Below are positions 57,719 through 64,000 of a stretch of 64,000 nt of DNA, one piece after another. Location of the stretch: positions 29,968,248 to 30,032,247 of the forward strand of contig NC_087064.1 in the NCBI RefSeq assembly GCF_963678635.1, written 5' to 3'. Both the position numbers and the translations under genes were made by a program. The stretch's first letter is position 1, and each line of letters opens with the position of its first letter. This DNA comes from Symsagittifera roscoffensis (Eukaryota > Xenacoelomorpha > Acoela > Convolutidae). The notes beneath the pieces were generated by a model that saw only the letters and a program-made list of their open reading frames with translations, was not told where the DNA came from and did no database searches.

Positions 57719-58456
57719 TCAATTAGTGGAAAAAAGATCTTTTTTATGCGATTGTTGTTTTATTTCCTTTTGTTGAGTATTATTTTTTATCCATTGTGAG
57801 TATGGAATTGGTTTAAAAGTAGATATGCTTAGTAAATCAACTTCATTGTGATTATTTTGGCAGTCTAAGTAGAGTGGAAAATGTTGTAGATTATTCATTT
57901 GTGATTGATCAATGTCAGTTTTTACTTCGTATTTGCATTCTAATCGGGGTGATGTTTCATCTTTTGCGGGATACAATTTAATATTTTTTGGTATTTCAAC
58001 TGTAGTTTTTCGTGTAAGTAATTCAGGTGGCGTATTTCGACTTAATGTATCTGGTAAGGCAAGGTTTTTTCCTACTGTCCAAACTATATGTAAATTTGGG
58101 AATTTTATTAGAATTAATTGAAATCTATAAACTCTATGATTAGGGTTTGATTTTTGTGTGAAAAGAAATATAATTGGTTTATGATCTGTGAATTGAACTG
58201 TTGGGTGTTTTGATCCAAGTATCAGAAATTCGTATTCTGTAAGTGTATAAATTATAGCTGTACACTCTCTCATTAGAGTAGAGAGTCGTAGCTTGGCGTG
58301 TGTGAATAATCGTGAATTGGTTGATATAAGATTCATTTTATTTGTTCCACTATGTGATTGTAGTAATGCTGCGCCGATGCCAAAATTTGAAGCATCGCAC
58401 ATTGCATAGAATGGTTGATTTGGATCTGGAATTGTGTTTGAAATTTGTTCTGTCAA
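57719..58456 (-). pseudogene. Retroelement RNase H domain
   Basis: Open for 245 codons. FYAMCDASNFGIGAALLQS holds the first catalytic Asp, RLSTLMRECTAIIYTLTEYE the Glu region, and VQFTDHKPIIFLF the next Asp, typical of Ty3/gypsy RNase H. LPDTLSRNTPP closes the domain. It would remove the RNA strand during reverse transcription. The frame begins after stops that end the RT part. Confidence 0.85.
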
Positions 58457-59330
58457 TAGTTTTTTAAATTATTCAAATCGTGTTTGATGTTCAGTGGTCC
58501 ATTCAAAATTTTTTTGTTGTCTGAGGATGTTATAGAAAGGTCTTAAGTATAATTGCATTTTGTAAACATATTCACTTAAGAAATTCAACATTCCAATGAA
58601 TTCTTGGATTTTCTTTTTATTTGTAGGTGGTTGAACTTTTTGAATTGCATCAATGCGTGATTTTAATGGAGAGATAGTGTTTCGTTCAATATTATGTCCT
58701 AAAAATTAAACGCGTGTTAAAAAAATGTGATTTATCAGGGGCTGCTTTCAGATTTTTGTTCTGAAGTATTTTATGATATTGTTCCAAGACTGTAAACATT
58801 TCTTCTTTTGTTTGTGATTGCATAAAAAAATCATCTAAATATGTGATTGCATTTTTCTTGAGTATTAGTGGTCTAAAAATTTTACTCATGAAAGCTGAAA
58901 AATAGAATTGTTGATTCACATTGTTGATTTCCAATACTAAATTGTGTTAATCGTCGTGATTGTTCATCTGGTGGCATTTGATTATAAGCACTAATCATAT
59001 CTGCGGTTGTGAAGTATTTACCATTTATCTTTGTTAAGATAACTTGTATGGGTTCAATAGGCCAATTGCATTTTGATTCGTCAATTAGTGAATTGAGATA
59101 TCAAGCGTCTAAAACTATCTTTAGTGATTCACCTTTTAGTAGGATGATAACAGGATTGATGAAAGTATTACCTTTTGGTTGTTCTTCTTTATTTACTGGT
59201 GATATAATTTCGTTTTGTTCTAAAATATCAATAATCTATTTATCTTGTCGTGTAAGTGAATCGGTACTTTACTTGCTCTTTGGTTTTTGAAAACTGCGTC
59301 AGGTTTTAATGGGAGGTAAAAAGATGAACT
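58457..59330 (-). pseudogene. Retroelement reverse transcriptase
   Basis: Motifs in order on the minus strand: IINPVI-like block with INPVIILLKGE (about 59140), KIVLDA (59115), GKYFTTADMISAYNQMP (59020-58970), FSAFMSKIF (58905) and YLDD (58830-58841), the catalytic box. Several in-frame stops (for example TGA after KIVLDA near 59103) and at least one frameshift near 58930 break it. Some stops are TGA, one C-to-T step from CGA (Arg). The enzyme copies RNA into DNA in the element's particle. Confidence 0.85.
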
Positions 59331-59838
59331 ATTTTTTCCAACGTCAAATTTTGATGTTGCGTAAGACTTTTGAATATTTTAACAGTTGTTTAGCTAGTTT
59401 GTCAAATTCATCTTGTGTTATTTGTGAGTGTTGAAAATTAAACATTGTTAAAAACTTTTGTTGTTCTTTTGTGTAATTTGTTATATTGAATGTCGGTTTA
59501 AAATATGGTGTTTTCGTGAAATAATCTGTGTTTCTTTTTTCATTACTTATTATATTATTTATGGATAATTCTTCGTCAAGGATTGTTGCTTGGCAAATAT
59601 CTAATAATTGGAGTATATTATTAACTCGGTAGGCTACTTCATTTATAGGTGAAAATGTAGCATTTGTTTCACAATATCCAAAAAATCCTAAGAGTGACGT
59701 TATTTGCTATGTTGTATTGTTATACACGTGTAATGAAATAATCTCGGAATTCGTATTTATTAAGTATTTTATGGACGAGATTGTAATTTTGAAAAATTTG
59801 TGAATGGGTTTAAATTCGAAATCTGACATGAAAAGTTG

Positions 59839-60240
59839 TTATTTATTTTGATTTCTGTTATACTGATGAACTTGTTTTATTGAGAAATTATATATATTTT
59901 CTGATAGTGGTTTCAGGTGTTTCCGTTCTTGATTATAAATAGGATAAAATTTTGAGAAAAATGGTGGTTGTTTGTTTAATCTTTGGAAGAATGTTAAGGC
60001 TGTATTTTTTGTTTTTGTATATTTATCTTTGATATGGATCTTACTACTTAAGATGTTGAGTGTTGATATATATTTAGTTATAAACGGTATGCCAATAATG
60101 TTGTGTTTAATATCAGTAAAATGAAATATTTGCTTAAATGGCTTGTTCAAAATCTTGTTTTGTTCCATTGTTCTTGTGGGAACAAGGAATAGTTGGATTT
60201 TTCCATAGTTTACTAATGTTGATCCTTGTGCTGTTGCCAA
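59839..60240 (-). pseudogene. Retroelement aspartic protease remnant
   Basis: A frame with NYGKIQLFLVPTRTM, HFTDIKHNIIGIPFITKYIS and LNILSSKIHI. The IIG-x-PFI block corresponds to the ILG flap-to-helix region of gypsy retropepsins. I could not find the active-site D-S/T-G in this or the neighbouring frame, so the N-terminal half is lost or shifted. It ends in an Asn/Lys-rich linker before RT. Confidence 0.6.
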
Positions 60241-60320
60241 TTTACTAGATGTTTCAAGAGGTGTTTAATTTCGTTTACTTCTTGTGTAGGTTGTGCATTA
60301 TTATTAATGGGTGTGGTGTT

Positions 60321-61450
60321 TTAATTATGGAGAAGTTCCAATTGATTTTCGTATATGTGTGAACTAAAAGGTTTTTCATATATGATAGGTTCATAGTCGT
60401 TTTCGACTGTTATCATATTTACAGAGATGGTATTATCTGTATCACTTTCAGTATCCGTTGATTCACAATTAAGGTGATTTAATTGTAGTTCATTACTTCC
60501 TGTGTCATCAATACCTGGGGGGTCTGAAGTTGTTTCTTCATTTGTTTGCACTTGATTGATGTGTCTTTGATGCTTTGGTGTGTTACTTCTGTATCGATGC
60601 TTAGAATCGGAGTAACGGTTATTATTCCTATGTGGTGACTGGGAATAATTTCTGTATCTATTATTGTAACTTGAGTTTCGATTTTGTGAATTATTTCGTG
60701 ATCTGTTTTGATAGTTATTATTTGATTTGTGATAATTCGATCTTTTTTATGAACTGTTCCTTGATCTGTTGTTTGGATAATTCTGATTTCGATTGTTAGA
60801 ATAACTTCTATTTCTATTATGTGAATAGTTTCTATTTCTGTTAAATGATGAGTTTCGTGATCTATTATTGGAATAGTGTCTATTCCTTGGGTTTGAATGG
60901 GAACTGGATGCAGAAACAAACTCTGTTGTGTTTGAATTCGACCGGGAATAGTTATTTTGGTTATTTTGGCTATTCGATCGGCTATATCTATTTTGTGAGA
61001 AATTTCGTGAATTTCTTCGTTCGGGCGATCTACCTCTATAACTGGAGTTATATGGTGATTGATTTCTTGAATAATTTGAATTACTTGGAAGTGGTTTTCC
61101 TGAACTATTATTACTATATATATATTTTTATTTGGTAGGTTTTGATCTTTTTTCATGTATTGATAGAATGACTTATTTGGTTCGTTGTGCTTTTGAGGTA
61201 AATTCTGATTGTCTTGTTGTTTTTGTCTACATTCGGCAATACTGTGTCCGTATCGTCGGCAATAATTACACCATTTTTTGAAAGATGGTTTGCCTTTAAA
61301 GTTTGGGTTCCGTTCGTAGATGTTTAGTATTTCAGTAATATTTTCAATCAGGTCTGTGTCTGATTCTTGTATGTTATTTATATGTGTAGTATTTGTTTCA
61401 ATCCGATTAACATATTGTAGTTTTAGATTTTCTGTTTCTTCGAGTTTCAT
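60321..61450 (-). pseudogene. Gag C-terminal part: CCHC knuckle and Ser/Arg/Asn-rich nucleocapsid tail
   Basis: CNYCRRYGHSIAEC (61229-61270) is a perfect C-x2-C-x4-H-x4-C zinc knuckle, used by nucleocapsid to bind RNA. After it, from about 61100 to 60650, repeated Arg-Asn-Ser codons (NRNRSYSNNRNQNYPNNRS in one frame) form a basic tail. The frame continuous with the knuckle reads as an Ile-rich sequence there, which marks a frameshift near 61100. An acidic segment (TESDTDNTISVN, 60321-60551) follows in another frame. Confidence 0.75.
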
Positions 61451-61494
61451 TGTAATTTCTGCTTGTTCTAGTTTATCTACTAATTTTCTAAAAT

Positions 61495-62400
61495 CTAAAT
61501 CTGGTTCTCGAATTGAGAAAGGATGAGAAGCTCTTTTTTTTTAGCTATTTTCCTTAATTGAGGTGTTAAGATCATCATTAAAATTTCTGTCATTTTTGTG
61601 TTTTTGTAATCATGTGTATTGAGTGAATATGCTTTTCGAAGAAGTGTTTCGATTCGGACTGCTAATTGTTTAATTGTTTCATTTGGTAATCTGCGTATTT
61701 CGTTGCATAAGACTCTTTGAAGTTGTTTGTTTCTTTCAGAATCAAACATTTTTGAAAATTCTTGTGTGAATCTTTTCCAATCTGATTTTATTTCTATGGG
61801 TAATACTGAAAACCATTTTTGAGCTGCGCCATCTAGTGTTGTTTGTATTAACGCTGTGCGTCTATGTATCCAATTTTGATGGAGTGGTGTATTAATTGGT
61901 TCGGGTCCTATATTTAAAATTGCATTTGCTGTTACTGCATTTAAACAATCTTCTACAGTATATTCAGTGTCTGTTCATCTGTAGTGATTCTGCGGCATTT
62001 GGCATTTGTGAGAAGTTTGAAAGTTGATTTTTTGTTATTTCATGTTGCTAAAGATAATATGGAAGCGGTATTTCATTTTGCATTTGAGTCGGTTGGTAAG
62101 AATGCATTGACATTGGGTTTTGTTGTATAGCTTGAAAAGATTGTGCAATAAATGGGTTTTGTATATGCATTGGTTATTGATTCTGTATATCCGTTGGATT
62201 TTGTGGGTGAATTTTCATATTTTGGGATGGTTGAGATTGTCGCGGTCTCTGTGTGCGATATTCTTTAGTATATGGTGCAAAAATATCTGGTTGATAATAA
62301 TAATCATCATCAGAGGATAAGTAATTTGTGTTTTATGGTGCATGTTGTCTATTTTTATTTTGTTTAAGAAATGAGTAATTTTCACTATAATCCTGTGGAG
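61495..62400 (-). pseudogene. Gag capsid region
   Basis: A frame at 61749-61495 includes QRVLCNEIRRLPNETIKQLA and ILMMILTPQLRKIAK. Just upstream, in the adjoining frame, come WFSVLPIEIKSDWKRFTQEF. This is the conserved W-F...W..F...F pattern of the gypsy-type gag capsid (retrotransposon gag family). Frames change at least twice over this stretch, so it is decayed. Confidence 0.7.
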
Positions 62401-62408
62401 GGTGTGGA

Positions 62409-63743
62409 TTATCTGGAAAGTTCACTGAATTGGTCGATGTATTTGGGACATTCCAATAATGTGAACATACGTGGTTTAACTTTTGTGTATTTGTTCGGGG
62501 GGGGGGGTTGATTTGTTTTTGATTGGTGTACATAATTATAATTGTGTTCTGCAAAAGTGTTTCTTGTGAACGTTTTTCGTGTTTTTGACGGTTTTGTCAT
62601 TGGTCTATACGTCTGATAGTCCATATGTGAATATTTTAGAGCAACCGAAGGTTTAACGGTCGATTGTAAGGTTACTTGTGTTAGTGATGTATTTGTATTT
62701 TTTGGTGTTGTGAGATTTGGGCGTATTGGTGAAATACTTTGTTGTGTAGTTGTTATTGTTGTTTGGACGATTTCTTCATTTATGAAGTGTAATGGTGTTT
62801 GAATGTCTTGATGTGTAAGATTTCTGGTTCCATTGAGATTTTCATTATGTATGACTGTTGAATTTAAGCTGTTATATCGTGTATCAGGTAAAAATGTATT
62901 ATAATTTAATGGTGTTGCGTCAAATGTTAATGGTATTACTTTTACATAATCTCTGTGAAAAGATATTGTACTTATTGCTTGACTTGAGATATTTTGTGGA
63001 ATATTTATAAACGCTGGATGAGACCATTCAGGGTCCCAAACGTAATCTGATTGTTCTGCAATGACAGTGTCGTCATTGGTACTTTGGGGTCTAAAATTTT
63101 TTCTTGCTTGTGCAATTAAATTTAAATTGTGGGTAAAATAATCTATTATCAACCATGCTAAAATTTTTTGTAAATCATGTTTAGTGTTTTTTGAGACATC
63201 ATTATTGGTGAAGTTTTCACGGATTATATTTAAAAATGTTGAAAATACGGTGATTTGGTTTCTTACTTTTGTATGTTTAGATGTTTGGGATGGTGATTTG
63301 CTTTGAACTTCTGTTTTTTCTATAATAGATATGTAACTATATACTATTGCAAAAACTTCGTTAGTGAATATGGAGTTTGCTCTCTGTGAATTTTGATATT
63401 GTATGCTTTTGATATATTCTATGAATACTTTTGAAAATTTTAAATCAATATCGTCTGTTTGGATTACATATTTACCATGAGCTGTTGGTGGTGTGCTGAA
63501 TTCTATGGTGTAGATTCCGTATTGTTGTGTTAGGTTACATATGTCTTTCAAATAATGTTCTATAATCTGTATTTTGATTTTTACATCCGGGAATTCTGCT
63601 TTGCATGGACTGATTCCTGGTTCAAACAAATCTACGAGTAAGTTTTTACAAAATCGTGTTTGTCCTCTATCATTGAGTGAACCTATAAGAAAGGGAAAAA
63701 CTGCTTCTTCATCTGGACTTTCGTCACTTTGAGTGTGGCTCAT
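62409..63743 (-). CDS. First ORF of the retroelement, 444 codons, probable N-terminal gag or leader protein
   Basis: ATG at 63743; the longest intact frame in the window. The N half is mixed alpha/beta-like (FPFLIGSLNDRGQTRF, IEHYLKDICNLTQQYG, FAIVYSYISIIEKTE). The C half is rich in Thr, Asn and Pro (TTTTQQSISPIRPNLTT, HQSKTNQPPPPNKY). No zinc motif, protease, signal peptide or myristoylation glycine at position 2. Its place before the capsid region suggests a matrix-like or leader protein of the element. I do not recognise the family. It ends before the capsid frame, and fusion to it would need frameshifting. Confidence 0.6.
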   Translation of the reverse strand: MSHTQSDESPDEEAVFPFLIGSLNDRGQTRFCKNLLVDLFEPGISPCKAEFPDVKIKIQIIEHYLKDICNLTQQYGIYTIEFSTPPTAHGKYVIQTDDIDLKFSKVFIEYIKSIQYQNSQRANSIFTNEVFAIVYSYISIIEKTEVQSKSPSQTSKHTKVRNQITVFSTFLNIIRENFTNNDVSKNTKHDLQKILAWLIIDYFTHNLNLIAQARKNFRPQSTNDDTVIAEQSDYVWDPEWSHPAFINIPQNISSQAISTISFHRDYVKVIPLTFDATPLNYNTFLPDTRYNSLNSTVIHNENLNGTRNLTHQDIQTPLHFINEEIVQTTITTTQQSISPIRPNLTTPKNTNTSLTQVTLQSTVKPSVALKYSHMDYQTYRPMTKPSKTRKTFTRNTFAEHNYNYVHQSKTNQPPPPNKYTKVKPRMFTLLECPKYIDQFSELSR

Positions 63744-64000
63744 TTTTTCGTTTGATGACTGTTAATATATAATTATCAATATGTCTAATTGGTTGATTCC
63801 AATTAAATAGGTGTACTGGTTTGTTTTTATATTGCTTTTTTATTCTTCTTTTTCCTCTTTTTGATGAGTTTGAAGTGGTTTCTGAATCGGAAAAATATAA
63901 TTGATCATGGATGGGGCAATTTTTATTTATTGATTCCTTTAATTTGTATTATTTGTCTAAACTACTGGCTTCTGATTCGAAGAATGCGTTTCTATTTTTT
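63744..64000 (-). other. 5' leader of the retroelement
   Basis: AT-rich sequence upstream of the first ATG. No LTR end or tRNA primer-binding site could be placed; the 5' LTR should lie beyond the right edge. Confidence 0.4.

Larger units (their letters stand above)
47124..64000 (-). mobile_element. Very large Ty3/gypsy-like env-bearing retroelement, decayed, 5' end outside the window
   Basis: Read on the minus strand from the right edge: an ORF of 444 codons, gag capsid and CCHC knuckle, protease remnant, RT with YLDD, RNase H, integrase with an intact D, D, E set, then accessory membrane and Pro/Ser/Thr-rich ORFs, an envelope-like glycoprotein, two more ORFs and a putative 3' LTR. RT before RNase H before integrase is the Ty3/gypsy and retrovirus order. 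At 17 kb or more it is about twice the usual length. Gag, pol and env carry stops and frameshifts, so it is not an active copy; two ORFs (62409-63743 and 49137-50177) remain open. A second LTR-like copy at 43958 shows it is a repeat family. Confidence 0.85.

Noticed and set aside
60479-61100. Ile/Thr-rich continuation of the gag knuckle frame
   Set aside because: It is the shifted frame of the Ser/Arg/Asn-rich nucleocapsid tail; the real tail lies in the neighbouring frame.

Overview
This is a eukaryotic nuclear window, almost certainly from an invertebrate animal: AT-rich, intron-rich, crowded with transposable elements, satellites and foldback elements, with no prokaryotic operon structure. 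The species cannot be fixed from the sequence. Host coding exons stand out as islands of balanced base composition with canonical splice signals.

Layout. (1) About 0.2-30 kb, plus strand: a series of short exons that almost all begin and end in intron phase 1. The first (725-1016) carries a Pointed (PNT/SAM-like) domain start like that of ETS-family GABP-alpha. It is open in frame with an upstream LINE-derived segment holding a 2A-like motif and a degenerate PHD-type zinc finger. Further phase 1-1 exons lie at 8785-8943, 13864-13989, 15873-15974, 16880-16981, 17285-17344, 18100-18186 and 18897-19010. At least two (15873 and 16880) are duplicates of equal length, both with GC donors. Repeated intron pieces accompany them, as if intron-exon units had been duplicated. 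No ETS DNA-binding domain was found. (2) The introns and flanks hold a DD41D-type mariner remnant (4508-5403), tRNA-like SINEs, a satellite of about 165 bp (7.4-10.1 kb), a CTAT microsatellite, three adjacent tandem arrays (22.8-24.85 kb) and several MITEs. (3) 32058-36177, minus strand: a complete six-exon gene for a membrane-anchored short-chain dehydrogenase of the retinol/hydroxysteroid/hydroxybutyrate dehydrogenase type. The exons sum to exactly 350 codons including the stop. (4) 36.3-47.1 kb: gene-poor DNA with MITEs, a trimeric foldback repeat, an LTR-like fragment and a palindrome of about 166 bp per arm. (5) 47.1 kb to the right edge, minus strand: a very large (at least 17 kb), decayed Ty3/gypsy-like retroelement. 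Reading leftward from 63.7 kb it has a 444-codon ORF, a gag region with a CCHC knuckle, a protease remnant, RT, RNase H and integrase. After these come a small membrane ORF, a Pro/Ser/Thr-rich ORF, an envelope-like glycoprotein with a chuvirus-type cysteine layout, a second Pro/Ser/Thr-rich ORF, an unrecognised 346-codon ORF and a putative 3' LTR.

The two host genes show no functional link. The dehydrogenase is intact. The plus-strand gene is a partial model needing transcript support. The retroelement pol and env are broken by stops, frameshifts and a local duplication.
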